Positions 24,204-33,536 of a stretch of 57,432 nucleotides of DNA are shown here, piece after piece. The translations under genes and the position numbers were made by a program. Each line of letters opens with the position of its first letter. Positions within the stretch are counted from its first letter, which is position 1. Origin of the DNA: Nonomuraea harbinensis (GTDB lineage: Bacteria > Actinomycetota > Actinomycetes > Streptosporangiales > Streptosporangiaceae); contig NZ_JAHKRN010000055.1 of NCBI RefSeq assembly GCF_019396385.1, positions 1 to 57,432 of the forward strand, written 5' to 3'. The notes beneath the pieces were generated by a model, which searched no databases, was not told the DNA's origin, and saw nothing but the letters and a program-made list of their open reading frames with translations.

Positions 24204-26141
24204 ATGGACCTGTTGAGCGCGCTCCAGCGACTGCGCGGGACGCTGGACCGGGAGCTGTTCCCGCTGGCGATCGGCGAGGCGGCGGGCGACCGGCGCGCGC
24301 TCAAGGAGCTGACCGGCCAGCTCGACGACTACCTGCTGCCGCGGCTGCGGGCGATCGACGCCCCGCTGCTCGCCGTGGTCGGCGGCTCCACCGGGGCGGG
24401 CAAGTCCACGCTGGTCAACTCGCTGGTCGGGGCCGACGTGGCCGAGCCGGGGGTGCTGCGGCCGACCACGCTGGTGCCGACCCTGGTCGCCAACCCGGCC
24501 GACCGCGACTGGTTCATGGGCCAGAACGTGCTGCCCGGCATGTCCCGCGCCACCGGCTCCGGCCCCGGCGCGCTCCGGGTGGTGACGTCCGACGCGCTCG
24601 GCGCCGGGCTGGCGCTGCTGGACGCGCCCGACATCGACTCCGTGGTGACCGCCAACCGCGAGCTGGCCGCGCAGCTCCTGGCCGCCGCGGACCTGTGGCT
24701 GTTCGTCACCACCGCCGCCCGCTACGCCGACGAGGTGCCGTGGAGCTTCCTGCGCACCGCCCGCGAGCGCAGCACCGCGCTCGCCGTCGTGCTCGACCGG
24801 GTGCCTGCCGAGGCCGCGGGGCCGGTCGCCCGCGACCTGGAGCGCCTGCTGACCGAGAACGGGCTCGACGGCACCCGCCTGTTCACCGTGCCCGAGGCGC
24901 CGCTGCCCTCGGAGAAGGCCCGCCTGCCCGCCGACGCCGTCGCCCCGATCGCCGCCTGGCTCTCCGGGCTCGCCGCCGACGCCGCCGAACGCGCCCGCGT
25001 CGTACGGCAGACGCTGTCGGGCGCGCTCGACAGCCTCGCCGTCCGCGTCCCCGCGCTGGCCGGCGCGGTCGAGCGGCAGGAGGCCGGCTTCGGCACGCTG
25101 CGTGACGTGGTCGAGGGCGCCTACGCGGGCGGGATGGCGGACTTCGACGAGGGCATGCGCGACGGGTCGCTGCTCCGCGGCGAGGTGCTGGCCCGCTGGC
25201 AGGACTTCATCGGCACCGGCGACTTCATGCGCTCCCTGGAGAGCCGGGTGGGGTGGCTGCGCGACCGGATCGTCGGCTTCTTCACCGGCCAGGTGCCCGA
25301 GAACCGGCTCAGGGACGCGCTGGAGAGCGGCGTCGAGGCGCTCATCAGGGGATCCGCCGACGCCGCCGCCGAGCGGGCGCTCGAAGGCTGGTCGGCCGCG
25401 CCCGGCGGCGCGGGGCTGCTCGACCGGCTCGGCGCGATCGAGTCGGCCCGGCTCGGCCGTGCCGCCCCCGACCTGGGCAAGCGGACCGAGCTGGCGGTGC
25501 GCGGCTGGCAGGAGTTCGTGCTCGACCTCGTACGGGAGGAAGGCGCGGAGAGGCGGACCACGGCGCGCGCGGCGTCGTTCGGCGTGAACGGGGCGGGGCT
25601 GCTGCTGATGCTGGCCGTGTTCGCCTCGACGGGCGGGCTGACCGGGATCGAGGTGGGGATCGCGGGCGGCACCACCGTGCTGTCGCAGAAGCTGCTGGAG
25701 GCGATCTTCGGCGACCAGGCGGTGCGCACGCTCACCATCCGCGCCCGGGAGGACCTGCGGGAGCGGGTGCGGGGGCTGATGGACGAGGAGGCGGCCCGCT
25801 TCCTGTCCGTCCTGGAGCCGCTGGAGCCGTCGCGCGGCACGGCCACCGCCCTGCTGGACGCGGCCCGCACGATCCGCGACCACCGGACGGAGCTCCCATC
25901 TGGTCGGCGGGACCGTGACCTGGAGGGCCCGCCCTCCGAGAGGGCCCGCCCCGCGGCCGACCCGTCCGGGACGGGACTCCCTCCCGAGGGTGGCCCCGGC
26001 CTGTCCGGGACGGGACCCCGGGAGTCTCCCGGTGGTGGTTCTGAGGCGGGCGGCGCGGGACTCCGGGAGTCTCCCGGGGGTGGTTCTGATCCTGGCGGGT
26101 CGCCGCGGGCGCGGACGTCCGAGGGAGGGGACGCGCGGTGA
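24204..26141 (+). CDS. Dynamin-like GTPase, first of a pair
   Basis: 645 residues. P-loop GGSTGAGKST at 60-69, switch-like 'RPTTLVPTLV', G3-like 'LLDAPDIDSV', then a long helical region and two adjacent hydrophobic segments at about 457-500 that would anchor it in the membrane. Layout and pairing with the next gene match the bacterial dynamin-like proteins of actinomycetes (DynA/DynB of Streptomyces, which stabilise sporulation septa); equivalence is inferred. The last ~60 residues are a disordered Gly/Pro/Ser tail encoded by a 45-bp tandem repeat. It overlaps the next gene by GTGA. Confidence 0.82.
   Translation: MDLLSALQRLRGTLDRELFPLAIGEAAGDRRALKELTGQLDDYLLPRLRAIDAPLLAVVGGSTGAGKSTLVNSLVGADVAEPGVLRPTTLVPTLVANPADRDWFMGQNVLPGMSRATGSGPGALRVVTSDALGAGLALLDAPDIDSVVTANRELAAQLLAAADLWLFVTTAARYADEVPWSFLRTARERSTALAVVLDRVPAEAAGPVARDLERLLTENGLDGTRLFTVPEAPLPSEKARLPADAVAPIAAWLSGLAADAAERARVVRQTLSGALDSLAVRVPALAGAVERQEAGFGTLRDVVEGAYAGGMADFDEGMRDGSLLRGEVLARWQDFIGTGDFMRSLESRVGWLRDRIVGFFTGQVPENRLRDALESGVEALIRGSADAAAERALEGWSAAPGGAGLLDRLGAIESARLGRAAPDLGKRTELAVRGWQEFVLDLVREEGAERRTTARAASFGVNGAGLLLMLAVFASTGGLTGIEVGIAGGTTVLSQKLLEAIFGDQAVRTLTIRAREDLRERVRGLMDEEAARFLSVLEPLEPSRGTATALLDAARTIRDHRTELPSGRRDRDLEGPPSERARPAADPSGTGLPPEGGPGLSGTGPRESPGGGSEAGGAGLRESPGGGSDPGGSPRARTSEGGDAR
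25981..26110 (+). repeat. 45-bp in-frame tandem repeat in the GTPase tail
   Basis: Three units begin at about 25981, 26026 and 26071, each led by CTCCCG(A/G)GGGTGG-like sequence. The last two are nearly identical and contain the palindrome CGGGAG-T-CTCCCG. Each unit is 15 codons and encodes variants of RESPGGGS(E/D), so gain or loss of units keeps the frame and the overlap with the next gene. Confidence 0.75.
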
Positions 26142-27967
26142 AGCTGCTGCGCCGCAAGGAGCGGCCTTCGCTGGACTCACGGCTGGCCGCGCTGCTGGAG
26201 GCGGCCGAACTGGGCGAGGGGCGGCTGCCGGCGGAGGCCGTCACGGCGGCGCGCGCGGTGGCCGAGCGGGCGGGGGCACGGCGCCGGCTGTCCGTCGAGC
26301 ACACGGTGGCCGCGCTCGCCGGGGCGACCGGCAGCGGCAAGTCGTCGCTGTTCAACGCCATGACCGGCACGGACCTGGCCGCCGTCGGCGTCACCCGGCC
26401 CACCACGTCGACCGCCCAGGCGGCGCTGTGGGACGGCGCGGGAGCCGGGGCGCTGCTCGACTGGCTCGACGTCCCGCACCGCCACTCCGCGTCCGCCGTC
26501 GATAACCTGTCCGGCCTGGTCCTGCTCGACCTGCCCGACCACGACTCGATCCGGCTGTCCCACCGGCTGGAGGTGGACCGGCTGGTGGAGCTGGTCGACC
26601 TGCTGGTGTGGGTGCTGGATCCGCAGAAGTACGCCGACGCCGCCATCCACGAGCGCTACCTGCGACCGCTGGCGGGGCACCGGGACGTCATGGTGGTCGT
26701 GCTCAACCAGATCGACCGCCTCCCGCCGGGCGCGGCGGACCGCTGCCTCAAGGACCTGCGCCGCCTCCTCGACGCCGACGGTCTCACCGGCGTCCCGGTC
26801 CTCGGCGTGTCGGCCCGGACGGGCGCCGGCCTGGCCGAACTGCGCACCCTCCTGTCCACCCGGGTCGCGGACCGCGCCTCCTGGTCCGCCCGCCTCGCCG
26901 CCGACGTCACCACCGCCGCCACCCACCTGACCACCGCCTCGTCGGCCCTTCCCCGTACAAGCGGTCACACTTCCGGCGGCCCGCGCGGACGGACCGAAGG
27001 GTCTGCCGGAGAAGGGACGCTCGCCCTTGACACGGGACCGGCCCACGGCGCCGTACCCCCGGACGCACCGCACCATCAGGACGAGACCGGCTCCTGGGCC
27101 GGGATCGAGGCCCGAGGCGGTGGCGGGCCGCTGAGAAGCGCGCCGGACGGGCAGGCGGCGTTGCCGGCGGTGTCCGGAGACATAACAGGGCTGGAAGGGC
27201 GGCTGGTGGCCGCGCTGTCGCGGGCCGCCGGGGTGCCGGTCGTGGTGGAGGCCGTGGCGAAGGGGCACCGGCACCGGGCCGTGGTCGCCACCGGCTGGCC
27301 CGTCACCCGGTGGGTGCGTCGGTTCCGGCCCGACCCGTTGCGGCGGCTGCGGATCGGGGTGGCCGCGCCCGCGTCCTCCCCGGACCGCGAGTTGGTGGGC
27401 CGCACCTCCGTACCCGAGGCGTCCGCCGTGCAGCGGGCGCAGGTCGAGACCGCGATCAGGGACGTCGGCGAGTCGGCCGCCGCCGGGCTGCCGGGCGCGT
27501 GGGCGGCGTCGGTGCGGCAGGCGGCGCGCTCGCGTTCGGCGGAGCTGGCCGACGCCGTGGACAAGGCCGTCGGCCGCACCTCCCTGGGAGCGACCCGGCG
27601 GCCCCGCTGGTGGCGGGCGGTGAACGCGCTGCAGTGGCTCGTGTTCGCGGCTCTGCTGGCCGGGGCGCTCTGGCTGGGCGGGCTGTTCGCGCTGGGCTAC
27701 CTGCGCCTGCCCGAGCCGCCCCTGCCGACCGCGGGCGAGGTGCCCTGGCCGACCGTGCTGCTGCTCGGCGGCGCGCTGGCCGGGGTGCTCATCGCCCTGC
27801 TGTCCAGGGTGGCCGCCTGGCTCGGCGGCCGTCGCCGCGCCCGCAAGGCTTCCAAGGCGCTGCGCGAGGCCATCGGCAGGGTGGGGCAGGAGTACGTGCT
27901 CCAGCCCGTCGAAGAGGAACGCGACCGCTACACCCGCTTCGCCGACGCCGTCACCCGGGCGGGCTGA
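26138..27967 (+). CDS. Dynamin-like/YfjP-type GTPase, second of the pair
   Basis: 609 residues from GTG 26138, overlapping the previous stop by 4 nt. G1 'GATGSGKSS' at 62-70, 'RPTTSTAQA' switch region, G3 'LLDLPDHDS', G4 'VVVLNQIDRL', G5-like 'VLGVSARTG'. A ~80-residue low-complexity Gly/Pro/His insert follows the GTPase domain (about residues 268-345). Further on is a helical region, then two C-terminal membrane helices ('NALQWLVFAALLAGALWLGGLF' and 'VLLLGGALAGVLIALL'). It probably works as a heteromer with the upstream GTPase at the membrane. Confidence 0.82.
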   Translation: MKLLRRKERPSLDSRLAALLEAAELGEGRLPAEAVTAARAVAERAGARRRLSVEHTVAALAGATGSGKSSLFNAMTGTDLAAVGVTRPTTSTAQAALWDGAGAGALLDWLDVPHRHSASAVDNLSGLVLLDLPDHDSIRLSHRLEVDRLVELVDLLVWVLDPQKYADAAIHERYLRPLAGHRDVMVVVLNQIDRLPPGAADRCLKDLRRLLDADGLTGVPVLGVSARTGAGLAELRTLLSTRVADRASWSARLAADVTTAATHLTTASSALPRTSGHTSGGPRGRTEGSAGEGTLALDTGPAHGAVPPDAPHHQDETGSWAGIEARGGGGPLRSAPDGQAALPAVSGDITGLEGRLVAALSRAAGVPVVVEAVAKGHRHRAVVATGWPVTRWVRRFRPDPLRRLRIGVAAPASSPDRELVGRTSVPEASAVQRAQVETAIRDVGESAAAGLPGAWAASVRQAARSRSAELADAVDKAVGRTSLGATRRPRWWRAVNALQWLVFAALLAGALWLGGLFALGYLRLPEPPLPTAGEVPWPTVLLLGGALAGVLIALLSRVAAWLGGRRRARKASKALREAIGRVGQEYVLQPVEEERDRYTRFADAVTRAG

Positions 27968-27970
27968 GGA

Positions 27971-27997
27971 TGTCACATCTGCGGTGCCTTTTCCTTC
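27971..27997 (+). promoter_or_regulatory. ECF41-type promoter
   Basis: TGTCACA (27971-27977) is the -35 element I recall for ECF41 sigma factors. Sixteen bases later comes CTTC (27994-27997), one mismatch from the ECF41 -10 CGTC. The site lies 53 bp before the start of a gene whose C-terminal half is itself an ECF41 sigma fragment. The -35 is also the core of the palindrome GATGT-C-ACATC. Confidence 0.6.
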
Positions 27998-28023
27998 TCA
28001 TGATGTGAGGAAAGGGGAGGAAT

Positions 28024-29013
28024 GTGACGAAGAAGATCGTGGTGGTCGGCGGCGGGCTGGCCGGGCTGGTGGCGGCCGTCGTCTGCGCGGAGGCGGGGGC
28101 GGAGGTGACGCTGCACGAGGCGCACAGGACGCTCGGCGGGCGGAGGCGGGCGATCGCCGGGCCGTACCTGGTTCATGAGGGCGCTCACGTCTTCTACGCC
28201 GACGGGCCGCACTGGGCGTGGTTGCGGGAGCGGGGTCTGGTCGCCGGGCTGGGCAGACCGGCGGTGCGTGATTACCGGATGGGGTTCGTACGGGACGGCC
28301 GGATGCGGCTGCTGCCCCCGGTGGGGTTCCTGCGGATGATGGCGACGGGGCCCAGGACGGCACCGGTCGAGATGGACTTCCACACCTGGGCGTCCAGGTC
28401 GTACGGCGAGCGCACGGCCCGGGTGGCCGCCAACGCGATCAGCGTGGTGACGTACGACGCCGACACGGGGCGGTTGTCGGCGGCGTTCGTGTGGGATCTG
28501 CTGCGCCGGGTGTTCGCCCCGCGCCCGCCGGCGGTCCGGCACGCCGAGGTCGCCTGTATCCTCGGCCGCTCTCCCGCCGCCGTCCGCCAGCTCGTCCACC
28601 GGGCCCGCGAACACGTCGAGGCCCGCCGTCCGCGGTTCCCCGAGGAGCGGGCCGCCGCCCAGGCCGTCGCGGAGCGCTTCCTCGACGCCGCGCTGGGCGG
28701 GAGCATCGCCGGCCTGATGGAGGTGCTGGCTCCGGACGTGACGCTGCGCACGGACGGCGGCGGACGCGTCAAGGCCGCCCTGCGTCCGGTCACCGGCAGC
28801 GACCGGGTGAGCAGGCTGCTGGCGGCGGTGGCGCCGGTCGGCCTGGAGACGACGGTGTACTGGTCCGCCCAGGACGGCCCGCCCACCGCGGCGCTCTTCT
28901 CCGACGGTCTGCCGTACGCGGTGCTGGTCGTCGTCATGGCCGAGGACCGGCACCGGATCAGCGAGGTGTACGGCATCCTGAACCCCGACAAACTGGCCCG
29001 GCTAGCCCTGTGA
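28024..29013 (+). CDS. Chimera: FAD oxidoreductase N-terminus fused to ECF41 sigma-factor C-terminus
   Basis: 329 residues from GTG 28024, behind a strong GGGGAGGAAT site. Residues 1 to about 165 are the FAD-binding half of an amine-oxidase/phytoene-desaturase-like enzyme ('IVVVGGGLAGLVAAVVCAEAG', 'HEAHRTLGGR', 'LVHEGAHVFYAD'). From about 172, 'HAEVACILGRSPAAVRQLVHRAREHVEARRPRF' is the recognition half of sigma region 4. A SnoaL-like extension with DGGGR (244-248) and the terminal NPDKL (320-324) follows, both ECF41 hallmarks. Sigma region 2 and the oxidoreductase substrate half are missing, so neither parent activity is expected. The frame is intact throughout. It overlaps the convergent LysR gene by 12 bp. 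Confidence 0.82.
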   Translation: MTKKIVVVGGGLAGLVAAVVCAEAGAEVTLHEAHRTLGGRRRAIAGPYLVHEGAHVFYADGPHWAWLRERGLVAGLGRPAVRDYRMGFVRDGRMRLLPPVGFLRMMATGPRTAPVEMDFHTWASRSYGERTARVAANAISVVTYDADTGRLSAAFVWDLLRRVFAPRPPAVRHAEVACILGRSPAAVRQLVHRAREHVEARRPRFPEERAAAQAVAERFLDAALGGSIAGLMEVLAPDVTLRTDGGGRVKAALRPVTGSDRVSRLLAAVAPVGLETTVYWSAQDGPPTAALFSDGLPYAVLVVVMAEDRHRISEVYGILNPDKLARLAL

Positions 29014-29916
29014 GCGGTCGTTCCCGTCAGGGGTGAACGAGGTCGTGAGATCGCGGAGGGTGGCGAGCAGCGGCCGGAGCAGGGGATGGGACTCGGCGCC
29101 GCGGCGGACGGCGGCGAAGACGCGGCGTTCCGGGCCCGGCACGTGGCGGATCGCGACGCCCGGCTGGGCCATGTCCCGCAGGGCCAGCCGGGGCACCAGG
29201 GCGACCCCGGCACCGGCGGCCACCAGGGCGACCACGGCGCGGAAGTCGTCCGAGCAGTGGGCGAATCGGGGGGTGAAACCGGCCTGCTCACAGGCGAAGG
29301 CGATCACGTCGTGCACCGGGTTCCCCGGGTACGGGCCGATCCAGGTCTCATCGGCGAGCGCGGCCAGCGAAGTGCCGGTCGGCGGGTGCGTCTCGGGCAG
29401 GACGAGGTCGAAGGGCTCGGCGTACAGCGGGACCCGGGACAGGCGCCGGTCGTCGGGGGCGCCCCGGTACTCGACCGCGATCGCCACGTCGGCCTCGCTG
29501 TCGAGGAGCATCGTCAGGGACTGGTCGCCCTCCGCGTCGCGTACCCGTACCTGGAGGCCGGGCGCGGAGGCGCGCAGGGCCGTGATCGCGGGGGCGAGCA
29601 CGGCGCTGATCGCGGTGGCGAAGCAGGCCACGGTCACCTCGCCCGCGGCGCCCGCGGTGTAGTCGGCGACCTCGGCGCGGGCGCGTTCGAGCTGGGCCAG
29701 GACCTCGTCGGCGTGTCCCAGCATGATCTTGCCGACGGCGGTGAGGTGGACGCCGCGGCCGTCGCGGATGAACAGCCGGTGGCCGACCTCGTGCTCCAGC
29801 GCGGCGAGCTGCTGCGACACGGCGGACGGGGTGAGGTGCAGGGCGGCGGCAGCGGCGGTGACCGTGCCGTGGTCGGCCACCGCCTGGAGCGTGCGCAACC
29901 GCCGCGTGTCTATCAC
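29002..29916 (-). CDS. LysR family transcriptional regulator
   Basis: 304 residues from GTG 29916 (VIDTRRLRTLQAVADHG), with TATCCT six bases upstream suggesting a leaderless transcript. The frame is open to an ATG at 29937. N-terminal winged helix 'GTVTAAAAALHLTPSAVSQQLAALEHEVGHRLFIRDGRGVHLT', then a periplasmic-binding-like effector domain. It lies 49 bp downstream of kbl on the same strand, but its own -10 implies separate expression. Target and ligand are unknown. Confidence 0.92.
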   Translation of the reverse strand: MIDTRRLRTLQAVADHGTVTAAAAALHLTPSAVSQQLAALEHEVGHRLFIRDGRGVHLTAVGKIMLGHADEVLAQLERARAEVADYTAGAAGEVTVACFATAISAVLAPAITALRASAPGLQVRVRDAEGDQSLTMLLDSEADVAIAVEYRGAPDDRRLSRVPLYAEPFDLVLPETHPPTGTSLAALADETWIGPYPGNPVHDVIAFACEQAGFTPRFAHCSDDFRAVVALVAAGAGVALVPRLALRDMAQPGVAIRHVPGPERRVFAAVRRGAESHPLLRPLLATLRDLTTSFTPDGNDRSQG

Positions 29917-29965
29917 GCCGCGAGGATACGCCTCCACCGCGGGCGGCCGGGGGTGCGTAACCGCC

Positions 29966-31134
<1,169 letters not shown>

Positions 31135-31135
<1 letters not shown>

Positions 31136-32163
31136 CAAGCGCTCCAATCCAGAATGACCTTGCCCGTGCGGCCGCTCGCGGCCGTCTCGAAGGCGGTCTC
31201 GAACTCGTGGTACGGGAAGCGGTCGGTGATCACGGGGGAGAGGTCGAGGCCCTTCTCGATCAGGACCGACATGTTGTACCAGGTCTCGAACATCTCCCGG
31301 CCGTACACGCCCTTGATGGTCAGCATCGAGATGACCACGGTCGACCAGTCGACGGCGAACTCCTCGGCGGGCAGCCCGAGCATGGCGATCTTGCCGCCGT
31401 GGGTCATGCTGGCGATCATCTCGCGCAGCGCCGCCGGGCTGCCGGACATCTCCAGGCCCACGTCGAAGCCCTCTTTCATGCCGAGCTGGCGCATGCCGTC
31501 GGCCAGGGAGGCGCGGGAGACGTTCACCGCCAGCGAGACCCCGAGCTTGCCGGCCAGGTCGAGCCGCTCGTCGCTGACGTCGGTGATGACCACGTTGCGG
31601 GCGCCGACGTGGGTGGCGACGGCCGCGGCCATCAGGCCGATCGGGCCCGCGCCGGTGATCAGCACGTCCTCGCCGACCAGCGGGAACGACAGGGCGGTGT
31701 GCACGGCGTTGCCGAACGGGTCGAAGATGGCGGCCACGTCGGGATGGACGGGCACCCGGTGCACCCACACGTTCGTGGCGGGCAGCGTCACGTACTCGGC
31801 GAACGCGCCGTCGCGGTTGACGCCCAGGCCGACGGTGTTGCGGCACAGGTGGCGGCGGCCGGCCATGCAGTTGCGGCACTTGCCGCAGACGATGTGGCCC
31901 TCGCCGCTGACCAGGTCGCCGACGGCGATGTCCTCGACGCCCGGCGCGATCTCGACGACGTGACCGGAGAACTCGTGTCCCACGATGAGCGGAAGCTCCA
32001 GCGTGTGCCGCGCCCAATCATCGAATTTCTGTATGTGCAGGTCGGTGCCGCAGATGCCGGTTCTCAGCACCCTGATCTTCACCTCACCCGGCCCCACCTC
32101 GGGCTCGGGTACCTCGACCAGCGACAGGCCCGGCTCGGCCTTCTCCTTGACCAGTGCTTTCAT
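31135..32163 (-). CDS. tdh: L-threonine 3-dehydrogenase
   Basis: 342 residues from ATG 32163 (MKALVKEKAEPG), 9 nt after GGGGGGA; the in-frame ATG at 32172 sits on top of that site. A zinc-dependent medium-chain dehydrogenase: catalytic C38, H63 and E64 ('GICGTDLH', 'VGHEFSGHV'), structural cysteines 93, 96, 99 and 107 ('CGKCRNCMAGRRHLC'), and an NAD-binding 'GAGPIGLMAAAVA'. The length equals E. coli Tdh. It oxidises L-threonine to 2-amino-3-ketobutyrate for Kbl. Divergent from the ROK regulator across 186 bp. Confidence 0.95.
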
Positions 32164-32296
32164 GGCGAACATCCCCCCAGTCGAACGTTACGCACTGTGC
32201 CCGCTCTCCGCCGGACGTGTCCATCGAGGAGTTCTTAAGTGCCCCCACAGCTCCGCTTCACGCCGCAGGTCAGCGGCGATCACTATTACGCAAGAG

Positions 32297-32306
32297 GGTT
32301 GGTTAA
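32297..32306 (+). promoter_or_regulatory. Shared motif GGTTGGTTAA upstream of the ROK gene
   Basis: GGTTGGTTAA lies 44 bp before the ROK start, between a possible -35 (TTACGC, 32286-32291) and -10 (TAGGAT, 32308-32313). The same ten bases with one change (GGTTGGATAA) occur before the downstream oxidoreductase gene at 33487-33496. A binding site for the ROK regulator at both promoters is the inference. The rest of the 186-bp gap to tdh shows nothing else I can name. Confidence 0.45.
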
Positions 32307-32349
32307 GTAGGATGTCGGCTCCCCGGCCGACTCATGTGGAGGAACTCCG

Positions 32350-33483
32350 GTGCGACAGCAGAGCGGCGACGCCTCCGTCCTCCGCAGGCTCAATTCCGCC
32401 GCCATCCTGCGCCAGTTGCGTGCGGCGCGGGTGGCGACGCTGCAGGAGCTGGCCAGGGGCGCCCGGGTGTCCAGGCCGACGGCCGAGGTCATCGTCGAGG
32501 ACCTGATCGCCGCGGGCTGGGCGGAGGAGTGCGGCGAGGAGTCCGGTGAGCGCCAGCGGGGCCGCCCGGCCAGGCGGTTCAGGTTCCGGGCCGCGTCCGG
32601 CCACGTGGCGGGCGTGGGCATCGGCGCGTCGCTGCTGCGCGCCATGGTGTCCGATCTGGGCGGGTCCGTCGTGGCGTCGCGCCGGGTGCCCAACCACGTG
32701 GCGATGTCCGCCCGCGAGCGGCTCGACGCCGTCGCGGAGCTGGTCCACGCCGTCTGCGCCGGGGCGGGGCTGCCCGTGGCTGAGCTGGCCGCGGTGGGCG
32801 TCGGCACGACCGGCGTGGTCGACGCCGCCGGGCGGGTGACCAAGAGCGTGGTGCTGCCCGGCTGGAGCGACGTCGACCTGCAGGGCGAGCTGGGCCGCCG
32901 GCTGCCCGCGCCGGTGCTGGTGGAGAACGACATGCGGCTGGCGGTGCTCGCCGAGCACTGGCGCGGGGAGGCGCGGGGCCGTAGCGACGTGGTCTACCTG
33001 TTCGCCGGCGACCGGCTCGGCCTGGGGCTGCTGATCGGGGGCCGGACGCACCGGGGCGCGCACGCCGCCTCCGGCGAGATCGGGCGTCAGTCGGGCGACC
33101 ACTGGCGGGCGTTCCGGCATCTGGCCGACTACGCGATGGCCGTCGAGCCGGGCGAGCTGCGCACCCACCGGCAGGCCGCCGAGTTCGCCGTGGCCAGGGC
33201 GGAGGAGGGCGACGAGCGCGCGAGAGCCGCCGTCAGGGCCTTCGCCGTCCACCTGGCGGAGGGCCTGCTCACGCTCGTCAACCCGCTCGACCCGGAGCTG
33301 GTGGTGATCGGCGGCAGCCTGGCGAGGGCCGGCGCGCTGCTGGTCGAGCCGATCCAGGACTACTTCGACGACCGGTGCCTCTACCCGCCCGAGGTGGCCG
33401 CCTCCGGCCTGGGCGGCGAGTGCGTGACGCTGGGCGCCGTCAGGATGGCGCTCGACCACGCGGACCAGGTGCTCTTTTCGTAA
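32350..33483 (+). CDS. ROK family transcriptional regulator (zinc motif absent)
   Basis: 377 residues from GTG 32350, after GGAGGAA. N-terminal winged helix ('NSAAILRQLRAARVATLQELARGARVSRPTAEVIVEDL') followed by an actin-like ROK sugar-kinase fold ('VGTTGVVDAAGRVTKS', 'NDMRLAVLAEHW', 'ELVVIGGSLARAGALL'). The usual CxCGxxGC zinc motif is missing, and the sugar-binding GEIGH is GEIGR here, so ligand recognition may differ. It is followed 53 bp later by a Gfo/Idh/MocA oxidoreductase, its likely target. Confidence 0.88.
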   Translation: MRQQSGDASVLRRLNSAAILRQLRAARVATLQELARGARVSRPTAEVIVEDLIAAGWAEECGEESGERQRGRPARRFRFRAASGHVAGVGIGASLLRAMVSDLGGSVVASRRVPNHVAMSARERLDAVAELVHAVCAGAGLPVAELAAVGVGTTGVVDAAGRVTKSVVLPGWSDVDLQGELGRRLPAPVLVENDMRLAVLAEHWRGEARGRSDVVYLFAGDRLGLGLLIGGRTHRGAHAASGEIGRQSGDHWRAFRHLADYAMAVEPGELRTHRQAAEFAVARAEEGDERARAAVRAFAVHLAEGLLTLVNPLDPELVVIGGSLARAGALLVEPIQDYFDDRCLYPPEVAASGLGGECVTLGAVRMALDHADQVLFS

Positions 33484-33486
33484 AAA

Positions 33487-33496
33487 GGTTGGATAA
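33487..33496 (+). promoter_or_regulatory. Shared motif GGTTGGATAA before the Gfo/Idh/MocA gene
   Basis: It matches the motif upstream of the ROK gene at nine of ten bases. GATAAT (33492-33497) inside it is a good -10 hexamer, so a protein bound here would block the promoter. It starts 3 bp after the ROK stop. Confidence 0.45.
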
Positions 33497-33536
33497 TCCT
33501 TCCCGGCCGGCTCGTCGTCCCAGAGGAAGGGCACCC

